NCBI RefSeq assembly: GCF_000331225.1
Contig: NZ_ANFY01000010.1
Location: 1-64,000, forward strand
From: Sandarakinorhabdus sp. AAP62
GTDB taxonomy: Bacteria > Pseudomonadota > Alphaproteobacteria > Sphingomonadales > Sphingomonadaceae
DNA: 64,000 nt
Direction: 5' to 3'
The position numbers and the translations under genes were made by a program. Positions 18,177-27,215 of the stretch are shown here, one piece after another; within the stretch, counting starts at the first letter, position 1; each line of letters opens with the position of its first letter. The notes below the pieces were generated by a model. That model made no database searches. It was not told the origin of the DNA and was given only the letters and a program-made list of their open reading frames with translations.

Positions 18177-19427
18177 CTAACCCGCCTGCGTCGTCTGCCG
18201 CTCCACCCGTGCCGCTTCGTCCTTGCGGGCGATGGTGGAGCGCAGCTTGATCAGGTTGGACAGCATTTCATACCAGAACGGTGCGCCCAAAGAGAGCAGG
18301 CCAAGCGACAGGAACATGCCGGTCACCTGCAGGCCCCACGGCACCCAGCCCCGCTGCCAGTTGCTCAGCCATTTTTCGTGGCTGTCGGGCCAGGTCACCA
18401 GCCCCAGCTTAGTGGCCTGCGACAGGCCCATGCAATCGGCATAGCCGCCAAGCCCGGCTTCCTTTGCCGTTTTGCCGGCGATGATTGCGGCCGCCTCCTT
18501 CTCGGCAGCAACACGTGTGCTCAGCAGATGGTCTTGCGCGCATTGCTCTGCCTTGGCTTTGGCCTTGGCTGCATCGTCTCCCGATGCGGGATCGCCTGCC
18601 TCCACGGCCTTGATCGCCGATGCCACCACCTTGTCCCGCAACGCGCTATCGGCATTCAGCCGGGCCAGCAGATCGAAACTGTCCAGCTGCAGCACGAGCA
18701 CCAGCGCGAAACTGATGCCCGTCGTCCAGTTGCGCACCCGCGCCGTGAAGGCAGCTTCCACCCGGTCGATGGTCTGATCATACCAGCCAACCAGCTTGGA
18801 CATGAACGGCTTCACCGGGTCAGACGCCAGAAACACTTCCAGCATCGCCTGATCCGAACGCCGGCTGCTGGACCATGTCGGCTCCTGCAGCTCCAGCGCC
18901 GCCACCCGGTCGCGCACCTTCACCAACAGCGCACGTGCCTCGGCTGCCGTCTGCACACCAATCAGATCGCGCGCCTGCTGGCGCACCGGCGCCAGTTCAT
19001 CCTTGGTCTGATCATCGCTCTGGGTTCCCGCAAAATCCAGCAACAGCCGCACGAACTCCTCGCGGTGCATCACGGCGGCGCGCGCACGGGCAACCGGCTT
19101 CTGCACATGGCTTGAATCGACCAGCTTGCAGAGCCACGCCCAGACATCGCGTGCCAGCACCACCAATCCAGCGCGACGGGGGGAGAGCAGCGGATCACGC
19201 AGGATATGATCAATCAGGCCACGCGCACCATCGTCCAGCGTCTTGCCGGTCGCGGGATCATGCGAAATGCGCAGCACCAGATCGATCAGGCCATTTTGCA
19301 GCGAGACGCCCTTCAGATTGCCCAGATACACCGGCACCGCCTGCACCATCGCCGTCACCGCCAGGCTGAGCACCAGCATGGTGAAGACAAAACCGATCAT
19401 CACATCAAGATAATGCAGCACGATCAT
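18177..19427 (-). CDS. Unknown multi-spanning inner membrane protein
   Basis: Not recognised. The 416 residues have a hydrophobic N-terminal segment (VMIGFVFTMLVLSLAVTAMVQAV), a long soluble helical region rich in Ala/Arg/Lys, a second hydrophobic stretch (GISFALVLVLQL) around 245 and a C-terminal pair of segments (WGLQVTGMFLSLGLLSLGAPFW), then a charged tail. A few cysteines (AEQCAQD, YADCMG) lie in the loop between the last segments. The start at 19427 follows TTCGGGGGA. It is divergent from hslV and upstream of hisB; no functional link to either is evident. Confidence 0.65.
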   Translation of the reverse strand: MIVLHYLDVMIGFVFTMLVLSLAVTAMVQAVPVYLGNLKGVSLQNGLIDLVLRISHDPATGKTLDDGARGLIDHILRDPLLSPRRAGLVVLARDVWAWLCKLVDSSHVQKPVARARAAVMHREEFVRLLLDFAGTQSDDQTKDELAPVRQQARDLIGVQTAAEARALLVKVRDRVAALELQEPTWSSSRRSDQAMLEVFLASDPVKPFMSKLVGWYDQTIDRVEAAFTARVRNWTTGISFALVLVLQLDSFDLLARLNADSALRDKVVASAIKAVEAGDPASGDDAAKAKAKAEQCAQDHLLSTRVAAEKEAAAIIAGKTAKEAGLGGYADCMGLSQATKLGLVTWPDSHEKWLSNWQRGWVPWGLQVTGMFLSLGLLSLGAPFWYEMLSNLIKLRSTIARKDEAARVERQTTQAG

Positions 19428-19544
19428 TCCCCCGAATGAAGTATCCCACCATAACCGGTTTGAGGACCGGCGTCGCGCGTGTCGCAGCACCCTTTTTTCG
19501 CAGCCGGCCACATCCTACATGGACCGTATGAAAGGCCTTCCCTT

Positions 19545-20093
19545 ATGAGCGAACTTCCCCAATTTCACGGCACCACCATCGTTTCCGTCCGCAAGGGCGG
19601 GCAGGTTGTCGTAGCCGGCGACGGCCAGGTGACGATGGGGCAGACCGTGATGAAGCCCAATGCCAGGAAGGTGCGCCGTCTGGGGCCGAAGGGCGAGGTG
19701 ATTGGCGGGTTCGCCGGCGCCACGGCTGATGCCTTCACCCTGTTCGAACGGCTGGAAGCCAAGCTGGAACGCCACCCCGGCCAGCTGATGCGCGCCGCCG
19801 TTGAACTGGCCAAGGATTGGCGGACGGACCGCTATTTGCGCCGTCTCGAAGCCATGATGATCGTCGCAGACGCAACCGTCACACTGGTGATCACCGGCAA
19901 TGGCGATGTGCTGGAACCGGTGGGCGGCATCGCGGCGATTGGCTCGGGCGGCAATTTCGCGCTGGCTGCCGCCCGCGCGCTGGCCGATTCCGATCACAGC
20001 GCCGAAACCATCGCGCGCAAGGCCATGAAGATTGCGGCCGATCTGTGCGTTTACACCAACGAGGAACTGACCGTGGAGGCCATCGAACTGTGA
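19545..20093 (+). CDS. hslV: HslV, proteolytic subunit of the HslUV protease
   Basis: Threonine peptidase that forms a dodecamer capped by HslU ATPase rings. After a 9-residue propeptide (MSELPQFHG) comes the mature N-terminal [10 protein letters not shown] with the nucleophile Thr, then [17 protein letters not shown] and [14 protein letters not shown]. 182 residues from ATG 19545, which follows GAAAGG. Its stop overlaps the hslU GTG start (GTGA). Confidence 0.97.
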   Translation: MSELPQFHGTTIVSVRKGGQVVVAGDGQVTMGQTVMKPNARKVRRLGPKGEVIGGFAGATADAFTLFERLEAKLERHPGQLMRAAVELAKDWRTDRYLRRLEAMMIVADATVTLVITGNGDVLEPVGGIAAIGSGGNFALAAARALADSDHSAETIARKAMKIAADLCVYTNEELTVEAIEL

Positions 20094-21388
20094 GCGCCGA
20101 TCTGACCCCCCGCGAGATCGTTGCGGCGCTCGATCGCCACATCATAGGCCAGGATGATGCCAAGCGCGCCGTCGCCGTTGCCCTCAGGAACCGCTGGCGC
20201 CGCCAGCAATTGCCCGACGATCTGCGCGATGAAGTGGTGCCCAAGAATATATTGATGATCGGCCCCACCGGCTGCGGCAAGACCGAGATCAGCCGGCGGC
20301 TGGCGAAGCTGGCGGGCGCGCCCTTCATCAAGGTGGAAGCCACCAAGTTCACCGAAGTCGGCTACGTCGGCCGCGACGTCGATTCGATCATCCGCGACCT
20401 GGTGGAGGAATCGATCCGCCTCGTCCGCGAAGCCCGCCGCAGCGCCGTGAAGGACAAGGCGGAAGACGCCGCGCTCGCCCGCCTGCTCGATGCGCTGGTG
20501 GGCAAGGATGCCAGCGAAGCCACGCGCCTCGCCTTCCGCCAGCGTTTCGAAGCCGGCGATCTGAAAGGCCGCGAGGTGGAGATCGAAGTGGCCGACGCGC
20601 CGCCCAGCTTCGAAATGCCCGGCATGCAGCCCGGCCAGGTTGGCATGATCAACCTGTCCGACATGATGGCCAAGGCGATGGGCGGCCGCACGAAGCGCCG
20701 CAAGCTGAAGGTGGGTGAAGCCTGGGAGGCGCTGCTGGCTGAAGAATCCGACAAGCGCCTCGATGACGAGGAAATCCAGCGCGAAGCCGTGCGCAATGCG
20801 GAAAGCCAGGGCATCGTGTTCCTGGACGAGGTGGACAAGATCGCCGTCTCCGACGTGCGCGGCGGCAGCGTTTCCCGCGAAGGCGTGCAGCGCGACCTGC
20901 TCCCCCTGATCGAAGGCACCACCGTCGCCACCAAGTACGGCCCGGTGAAGACCGACCATATCCTCTTCATCGCCTCGGGCGCCTTCCACGTCGCCAAGCC
21001 ATCCGACCTGCTGCCCGAACTGCAAGGCCGCCTGCCGATCCGTGTCGAACTGAAGGGCCTGACCGAAGAAGATTTCCGCCGCATCCTCTCCGACACCGAT
21101 GCCAGCCTGATCCGCCAGTACGCCGCCCTGCTCGCCACCGAAGGCGTGACGCTGACGATCACGCCCGACGGCATCGACGCCATCGCCCGCACCGCCGCCC
21201 AGGTGAACGAGACGGTGGAAAACATCGGCGCCCGCCGCCTGCACACGGTGATGGAAAAGCTGCTGGAATCCGTCAGCTTCGACGCCAGCGAACGCGGCGG
21301 CGACACGGTGACGGTGGACGCGGCGATGGTGGCGAAGGAGCTGGGCGACATCGCGGGGAATCGCGATTTGTCGAAGTATATCCTGTAA
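20090..21388 (+). CDS. hslU: HslU, ATPase subunit of the HslUV protease
   Basis: AAA+ unfoldase of 432 residues. Walker A GPTGCGKT (58-65), the pore motif GYVGRD, the inserted I domain (about 110-230), Walker [12 protein letters not shown], and a C-terminal tail ending DLSKYIL that docks into HslV. The GTG start at 20090 overlaps the hslV stop by 4 bases, giving coupled translation. Cloverleaf element copy C begins 3 bases after the stop codon. Confidence 0.97.
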   Translation: MSADLTPREIVAALDRHIIGQDDAKRAVAVALRNRWRRQQLPDDLRDEVVPKNILMIGPTGCGKTEISRRLAKLAGAPFIKVEATKFTEVGYVGRDVDSIIRDLVEESIRLVREARRSAVKDKAEDAALARLLDALVGKDASEATRLAFRQRFEAGDLKGREVEIEVADAPPSFEMPGMQPGQVGMINLSDMMAKAMGGRTKRRKLKVGEAWEALLAEESDKRLDDEEIQREAVRNAESQGIVFLDEVDKIAVSDVRGGSVSREGVQRDLLPLIEGTTVATKYGPVKTDHILFIASGAFHVAKPSDLLPELQGRLPIRVELKGLTEEDFRRILSDTDASLIRQYAALLATEGVTLTITPDGIDAIARTAAQVNETVENIGARRLHTVMEKLLESVSFDASERGGDTVTVDAAMVAKELGDIAGNRDLSKYIL

Positions 21389-21391
21389 GGG

Positions 21392-21624
21392 GCCTCCGGC
21401 GGGCAGGGTCGCAGACCCTGCACCCGTTTGTTTTCGGGCGTCCCCCAACCAACAACACTTGTCATGCTGGCGCAGGCCAGCATCCATCGTGTCGTCGCGC
21501 GCAAGAGCCGAAATCCCGGCACCACCGTGGATGCTGGCCTGCGCCAGCATGACGACCCAATTTGAACAGGAGCCGTCCAAAATCGAAAGCGGGTGCAGGG
21601 GCTCAGCCCCTGCCCGCCGGAGGC
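21392..21624. repeat. Cloverleaf inverted-repeat element, copy C, with nested hairpin
   Basis: Outer arms pair over 17 bases (GCCTCCGGCGGGCAGGG). Left hairpin GCAGGGTC-GCA-GACCCTGC, right hairpin GCAGGGGC-TCA-GCCCCTGC, central stem ACCCGTTT/AAAGCGGGT. The tip holds a second palindrome with perfect 26-base arms (21461-21486 and 21528-21553; core GCTGGCGCAGGCCAGC), also present in copy D. The element fills almost the whole 240-base gap between the converging hslU and topA: 3 bases from one stop codon and 4 from the other. Confidence 0.9.
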
Positions 21625-21628
21625 CCGC

Positions 21629-24193
21629 TTACTTCTTCTTAGGCGCAGCCTTCTTCTTTGCCGCTGGCTTCTTGGCTGCTGCCTTCTTCGCCGGGGCCTT
21701 CCTGCCCTTCTTGGCCGGCGCTGCGGCTGCGCGCGCGGCCAGCAGGGCCACGGCTTCGTCCAGCGTCACTGCGGTCGGTTCCGCACCCTTGGGCAGGGTG
21801 GCGTTGGTGGTACCGTCGCTCACATACGGCCCATAGCGCCCGGCCAGCACGCGCACGTTCGCGCCTGATTCCGGATGCGCGCCCAGTTCGGCCAGCGCGG
21901 TTGCTGCGCCGCGCTGGGGCCGGCCGCCGTTGGCTTTCGCGGCGGCGGCTTCGGCCAGTTTCACCACGGCGGCGTTCATGCCGGTTTCAAACACTTCGGC
22001 CGTGCTCGACAGGCGGCCATAGGCACCGTTGTGCGCCAGATACGGCCCATAGCGGCCGATGCTCGCCGTGATCGGCTCACCGGTTTCCGGGTGGGGGCCG
22101 ATGGTGCGCGGCAGGTTGAGCAGCTTGATCGCCCACTCGATGTCTTCCGGCCCGGTGATGCTCACGTCCTTGGGGATGGAGGCCCGGGCCGGCTTCTCGC
22201 CTTCGCCGCGCTGCACGAAGCGGCCAAAGCGGCCGGTGCGCACGCTGATCGGCTCGTTCGTGTCCGGATCATTGCCCAGTTCCAGCGGTCCATCGTTCGC
22301 CCCGCCTTCACTGGCAAACGGCCGCGTATATTTGCATTCCGGATAGTTGGAGCACGCCACAAACGCCCCGAACCGCCCGGTCTTCAGGCTCAGCCGCCCC
22401 GCCGCACACTTCGGGCACAGGCGCGGATCCACCCCGTCGCCCTTGTCGGGAAACAGGAACGGCGCCAGATATTCGTCCAGCGCGGCGGTCACGTCCGAAG
22501 GCCGCTGCTCCATGATCTCGGCGGTTTTCGGCTGGAAATCCGCCCAGAACGACCGCAGCAATTCCAGGTAGCTGGCATCGCCGGCCGACACATCATCCAG
22601 CTGGTTTTCCAGGCCCGCGGTGAAATCATACTCCACGTATCGCGTGAAGAACCGCTCCAGGAACGCCGTCACCAGCCGGCCCTTTTCCTCGGCGAAAAAC
22701 CGGTTCTTCTCCACCCGCACATAGGCCCGGTCGCGCAGCGTCTGCAGCGTGCTGGCATAGGTGGAGGGCCGCCCGATGCCGAGCTCCTCCAGCTTCTTCA
22801 CCAGCGTCGCTTCCGAAAAGCGCGCGGGCGGCTCGGTAAAGCTCTGGATCGCCTCCACCGTTTTGGACGCGCAGCGATCGCCGCCGGCCAGCCGTGGCAG
22901 GCGGGCACCATCGTCATCGTCTTCCGCCGGTTCATCGCGGCCTTCGGTATAGAGCGTCAAAAACCCCGGCGTGATCACCACCTGGCCGGTGGCCTTCAAA
23001 CCGTGGCGGCCATCATCATCGAACAATTCTACCGTGGTGCGCTCCAGCTTGGCGCTCGCCATCTGGCTGGCCACCGTGCGGTTCCAGATCAGCGCATAGA
23101 GCCGCTCCGCATCCGAATCGGCGCGGCCGGGTCGGCGCGAGAAATCCGTCGGGCGAATGGCTTCGTGGGCTTCCTGGGCGTTCTTCGCCTTGGTGGCATA
23201 GAAACGCGGCTTTTCCGGCAGCACCTCGGGCTTTGCCCCGTAGTCGCGCGCGATCAGATCACGAACAGCATTCATGGCTTCGCCGGCGATCTGCACGCCG
23301 TCGGTCCGCATATAGGTGATGTGGCCATCTTCATACAGGTTCTGCGCCACCCGCATGGTGTGGCTGGCGTTGAAGCCCAGCCGGCGCGATGCCTCCTGTT
23401 GCAGGGTCGATGTGGTGAACGGCGGCGCCGGGTTGCGGCTCACCGGTTTGGTCTCCACCGTCCGCACGGTAAATCCATTCTTCTCAATGGCTTCCCGCGC
23501 AGCATTGGCTGCAGCATTGGTCAGATCAAACTGGCCCAGTTTCTTGCCGCCCAGCACCGCCAGCCGCGCCTTGAAGGTGGCGCCGTTGGGCGCAATCATC
23601 TCGGCATCGACGCGCCAATATTCGCGCGCCACGTGCGCTTCGATCTCGCGCTCGCGCTCCACCACCAGGCGCAGCGCGACCGATTGCACGCGGCCCGCGC
23701 TCTTCGCGCCGGGCAGTTTGCGCCACAGCACCGGGGAAAGCGTGAAGCCCACCAGATAATCCAGCGCGCGGCGCGCCAGATAGGCATCGATCAGCGGCTG
23801 ATCCAGATCGCGCGGCGCCTGCATGGCGCGCGTCACGGCCGTCTTGGTGATTTCATTGAACGTCACCCGCCGCGCGCCGCCGGGCGGCAACGCCTTCTTG
23901 GCCTTCAACACTTCCAGCAGGTGCCACGAAATCGCCTCGCCCTCGCGATCAGGGTCGGTGGCCAGGATGACCTGGGTGCTGCGCTTGGCCGCGTCCGAAA
24001 TCGCCTTCAGCTGCTTGGCGCGATCGGCCGAAACCTCCCACTCCATGGCGAAATCCTGGCCTGGGTCGACCGATCCATCGCGGGCCGGCAGATCGCGCAC
24101 ATGCCCGAAACTGGCGAGCACCTCATACTCACTGCCCAGATATTTATTGATGGTCTTCGCCTTGGCCGGCGATTCAACGATGACAAGCTGCAT
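21629..24193 (-). CDS. topA: DNA topoisomerase I
   Basis: Relaxes negative supercoils. Of 854 residues, the Toprim domain comes first (MQLVIVESPAKAKTI, ATDPDREGEAI), the active-site tyrosine is in HITYMRTDG, and C-terminal zinc-ribbon and topoisomerase C-terminal repeats follow (CPKCAAGRLSLKTGRFGAFVAC..C, then GRFGRFVQRG, GRYGPYLAHN, GRYGPYVSDG). The tail is a Lys/Ala/Pro-rich basic stretch. ATG 24193 is chosen because VIVESPAKAK begins there; the frame to 24316 is not conserved. It is normally adjacent to dprA in this group, but here an ATPase gene intervenes. Confidence 0.97.
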   Translation of the reverse strand: MQLVIVESPAKAKTINKYLGSEYEVLASFGHVRDLPARDGSVDPGQDFAMEWEVSADRAKQLKAISDAAKRSTQVILATDPDREGEAISWHLLEVLKAKKALPPGGARRVTFNEITKTAVTRAMQAPRDLDQPLIDAYLARRALDYLVGFTLSPVLWRKLPGAKSAGRVQSVALRLVVEREREIEAHVAREYWRVDAEMIAPNGATFKARLAVLGGKKLGQFDLTNAAANAAREAIEKNGFTVRTVETKPVSRNPAPPFTTSTLQQEASRRLGFNASHTMRVAQNLYEDGHITYMRTDGVQIAGEAMNAVRDLIARDYGAKPEVLPEKPRFYATKAKNAQEAHEAIRPTDFSRRPGRADSDAERLYALIWNRTVASQMASAKLERTTVELFDDDGRHGLKATGQVVITPGFLTLYTEGRDEPAEDDDDGARLPRLAGGDRCASKTVEAIQSFTEPPARFSEATLVKKLEELGIGRPSTYASTLQTLRDRAYVRVEKNRFFAEEKGRLVTAFLERFFTRYVEYDFTAGLENQLDDVSAGDASYLELLRSFWADFQPKTAEIMEQRPSDVTAALDEYLAPFLFPDKGDGVDPRLCPKCAAGRLSLKTGRFGAFVACSNYPECKYTRPFASEGGANDGPLELGNDPDTNEPISVRTGRFGRFVQRGEGEKPARASIPKDVSITGPEDIEWAIKLLNLPRTIGPHPETGEPITASIGRYGPYLAHNGAYGRLSSTAEVFETGMNAAVVKLAEAAAAKANGGRPQRGAATALAELGAHPESGANVRVLAGRYGPYVSDGTTNATLPKGAEPTAVTLDEAVALLAARAAAAPAKKGRKAPAKKAAAKKPAAKKKAAPKKK

Positions 24194-24498
24194 ATTGGTC
24201 CTCACGTGTACGCGCGAGGGTGGGGGGCCGGAGCGAGGGGCGTCAAGGGGTGAGGGGACGCAGGGTGTTACACCGGCACCTTCAACAATTGGGACGCGAG
24301 CAGCCTGCGCGGACACAGTAATTACTGCTGCTCAATCGGCCGGAAATGCATAGCAAAAGAGCAGAAATAACACGGGCTTTCCTGTAGGCAGCTTGCATCT
24401 GCGTATAGGTAACATATCATCGTCGCTTGGATTCGTTCTGCGGGAAATTTTATACCCCCGGGGACTAAAAGCTGACATTTGGGCAGTTCCGGATTGGA
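24194..24498. other. Divergent gap between topA and the ATPase gene
   Basis: 305 bases. The half next to topA is GC-rich; from about 24340 the sequence turns clearly A/T-richer, marking the left edge of the foreign-looking segment. A possible -35/-10 pair (TTGCAT at 24393 and TATCAT at 24415, 16-base spacing) precedes the ATPase. No terminal inverted repeats or target duplications were recognised. Confidence 0.5.
24393..24420 (+). promoter_or_regulatory. Possible promoter of the ATPase gene
   Basis: TTGCAT and TATCAT with 16 bases between, about 80 bases ahead of the GTG start, in the A/T-rich part of the gap. The -10 matches the sigma-70 consensus in 5 of 6 positions, the -35 in only 3. Confidence 0.25.
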
Positions 24499-27171
24499 GT
24501 GGTAGTGGGAAGACTGGCAGATTGGTGCGCAGGACAGCCGCCTTGGGCGGTGGATGCGATGCAGCGCGTTGCGACCTCCTCCACAGTGACGACCAATGAC
24601 GTCGGCGCGCTAGTTAATCGTATCGCGCTCGTACACGGGTTGACGGTTGAGGGTTCCCACCCGTTCCTGGTGTTCGACGAGAGCTCGGTCGTTACGCTGG
24701 CGAATAGCCCAGACGACGTAATCCTGCGATCGGTTGGCCCTTTGAAAGGGCTAGATCGCTTGGTTCCCGACCAAGTCCTGAACTTCGCTATCGATGGCGT
24801 GACCGTGATCTTTGGCGAAAATGGGTCAGGAAAGAGCGGATACACCCGCGCGCTACGACAATTGTGCAGCGCAAGAAAAGAGCCCGAGTTGCAATGCGAC
24901 GTGTTTGCTGACGGCACGGAGCCAGCCAAATCAATTACCTATACCTACCAGCAAGGCGCAAACGCGCCGCTATCCGAAACCTGGGCTGAAGGCGAAGTGA
25001 AGCCTAACCCGCTGGCAGGAATCACGTTGCTCGATACCGATAACCTGCGCGTCTATGTTGAGAGCAAAAATGAGATTCTTTATTTGCCACCCGAGGTGGC
25101 ATGTGTTGGTCGGCTCGCTGACCTGTATAGAGCGGCGGCCGCTCAATATCGAACTTGGATCGATGCAAATACACAGCAATATGGTGCGAATTTTGGAGCG
25201 CATTATCAACAGGGCACAACAGCTGCTCAACTGAGTGCACGTCTTCAGATCGGAACGCCTGAAAGCAAACTGCCTACAGAGGAAGAATTGCGGACTGCCG
25301 CCGTTTGGACGCAAGAGCTTGAAGCCGAGTTAGGGCGCTTGAGAGAGCAAGTCGTTCAAGGCCCGGCAGCAGTGGCTAGCCAGTTTGATCGCATTGCCGC
25401 TGCTTGCACTTCGGTGGTCGACGACTTAAGCCGCAGCGCGCCGCCTCTAGCTGACATGATGATCGGCCTAGACGCAGTTGCCATTCAGACACATGAGGAG
25501 AAAAGGCGAATTGCCGACACGTTGCGTGCCGAGCAGATTGGGTCACAACCGATTTCGGCTACGGGATCGGATTCATGGAAGGCATTGTTTCAGTGGGCCA
25601 GACACTTCGCGGCTGAAGCGGGCGTAAGACAAGCGGGTGAGCCATTCGAAGCAGGCGATCCGTGCCCGCTCTGCCAGCAAGGCTTGAGTGCAGATGCTGC
25701 GAAGCGGCTCGCTGCTTTCGATTCGTATGTGGAAGGACGGGCGGCTCAGGAGGAAGATGCCGCGCATAAGGCTATCCAAAGCCGCGTTGCGGCATTGCGC
25801 GATCTGACTTTCAAGAACCAATCGGAACTGACTGCCTTGCTTGGCGAGACGGCAACTTACGGTCCAGAAGCCGCATTGCTCGTACAACAAGCCGTCGCGT
25901 TTAGCGCTGAGCTACAGGCTCGACGCGACAAACAGGTCCAATATCTGGAAGCGGGTCGCCTGCAACCATTGTCCCCATTGCCTGCGTCGCCAATCGAAGG
26001 GTTACGCAACTTTAGCGCAATGCTAACCACGCAGGCTGCCGCGCTTCGCTCTGGGGACGATCAGACAGTTAGGATCGCGGCCCGGATCGCCGAATTGAGC
26101 GCGCAAAGGCAGTTTCACGCACAGCTCGACGAAGCAATCGTGAGACGACGCGCCCTTTTTGCGACTCTCCGCTACAAGGAATGTGAAGCGGCACTCAATA
26201 CGGGTCCGCTATCGCGCCTCATCTCGTCGTTACGGAAGGAGCTGACATCGCCAGATCTGAAAGCGAGAATCGAAGCTGAAATTGCCGGCTTCGCCCTTAC
26301 ACACATTCCCTTGAAGTTTTGCGACGAAAGCGAAAAAGGGGTGAGCTTCTTCGAAGTCGAACTGGCGACGGATAGAAAAGCGAAAAAATCGCGGGTCTTG
26401 AGCGAGGGTGAACAGCGCGCCTTAAGTCTCGCCTGCTTCCTTGCTGAAACACACGTGGCGGGAAAGCGTTCAGGAATCATACTTGATGATCCCGTCACCA
26501 GCCTAGATCATGGCCGGGTTCGTCGTGTAGCACGCCGCTTGATCGACGAGGCGGCCAAGGGCCGGCAGATAATCATTTTTACTCACAACTTGGTTTTTTA
26601 CCATGAACTGATGCTGGCATGTATCGACAGAGCAAATCCTGTGGCTGCTCTGCCATGTTTGATCCAACAGGGTGGGCCTGGTGAGTTTGGTGTGGTCTCA
26701 GTAGGCGACGAGCCTTGGGTAGCGCGCAAAGTCAAGGATCGTGAACTGACCCTCAAAGCCATGATCGACGCCATCCCGGATGATTTAGTAACGACGAGCG
26801 AGGAGTATCGCCGCCGCTGCACCGCCTTCTACGCTGCTCTCCGTGAAACTTGGGAACGCGCAGTGGAAGAATTAGTCTTGAACGATGTTGTGCGGCGTTT
26901 TGGATCAGATGTCGGCACGTTGCGGCTTGCTGGCGTGGAAGTGACCGACGATGACTTCATGTCGGTCTATCGCGCCATGAAACGCGCTTCAGAGTTCTCG
27001 GGCCACGATCAAGCGGCGGGCCGTCAAATCGAGACGCCGTCAAAGGATCAGATGAAGGCCGACCGGGATGAGCTGATCGCGTTCAGGGTAATCAAGGCAA
27101 AGACAAATAACGCCGCCGACAAGCGCCGCAAAGATATGGCATCAGGACCACCCATGGCGACTATAGGCTAG
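24499..27171 (+). CDS. Rad50/RloC-like ABC ATPase with zinc hook, possible defence protein
   Basis: About 890 residues. Walker A GENGSGKS (106-113), a long helical middle part with a zinc-hook motif CPLC (389-392), ABC signature LSEGEQRALSLA (634-645), Walker B GIILDDP (659-665) and an H-loop His696 (IFTHNLVF). Some 190 residues follow, including R782-x3-E786 and a His at 836 (SEFSGHD); R-x3-E with a later His resembles the catalytic set of PrrC/RloC anticodon nucleases, but this is only suggestive. The N-terminus (LADWCAGQPPWAVDAMQRV) looks like a family helix-rich leader. GTG 24499 is used; GTG 24505, 5 bases after GGAG, is an alternative. GC content and codon use differ from neighbours, suggesting horizontal transfer between topA and dprA. 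Confidence 0.8.
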   Translation: MVVGRLADWCAGQPPWAVDAMQRVATSSTVTTNDVGALVNRIALVHGLTVEGSHPFLVFDESSVVTLANSPDDVILRSVGPLKGLDRLVPDQVLNFAIDGVTVIFGENGSGKSGYTRALRQLCSARKEPELQCDVFADGTEPAKSITYTYQQGANAPLSETWAEGEVKPNPLAGITLLDTDNLRVYVESKNEILYLPPEVACVGRLADLYRAAAAQYRTWIDANTQQYGANFGAHYQQGTTAAQLSARLQIGTPESKLPTEEELRTAAVWTQELEAELGRLREQVVQGPAAVASQFDRIAAACTSVVDDLSRSAPPLADMMIGLDAVAIQTHEEKRRIADTLRAEQIGSQPISATGSDSWKALFQWARHFAAEAGVRQAGEPFEAGDPCPLCQQGLSADAAKRLAAFDSYVEGRAAQEEDAAHKAIQSRVAALRDLTFKNQSELTALLGETATYGPEAALLVQQAVAFSAELQARRDKQVQYLEAGRLQPLSPLPASPIEGLRNFSAMLTTQAAALRSGDDQTVRIAARIAELSAQRQFHAQLDEAIVRRRALFATLRYKECEAALNTGPLSRLISSLRKELTSPDLKARIEAEIAGFALTHIPLKFCDESEKGVSFFEVELATDRKAKKSRVLSEGEQRALSLACFLAETHVAGKRSGIILDDPVTSLDHGRVRRVARRLIDEAAKGRQIIIFTHNLVFYHELMLACIDRANPVAALPCLIQQGGPGEFGVVSVGDEPWVARKVKDRELTLKAMIDAIPDDLVTTSEEYRRRCTAFYAALRETWERAVEELVLNDVVRRFGSDVGTLRLAGVEVTDDDFMSVYRAMKRASEFSGHDQAAGRQIETPSKDQMKADRDELIAFRVIKAKTNNAADKRRKDMASGPPMATIG

Positions 27172-27215
27172 ACTACCAGTGATTACTCTGGCGCTATCTA
27201 GCCGAAAACACCCCC

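Noticed and set aside
21392-21624. Cloverleaf elements as tRNA genes or tRNA-like remnants
   Set aside because: The four-way fold recalls a tRNA, but stem lengths, loop sequences and the absence of TTCRA and a CCA-compatible acceptor do not fit.
24393-24599. Short frame with a P-loop-like string (SGSGKTGR) ahead of the ATPase
   Set aside because: Overlaps the ATPase start in another frame and stops after 68 codons; no surrounding ATPase features. The real P-loop is 106 residues into the overlapping frame.
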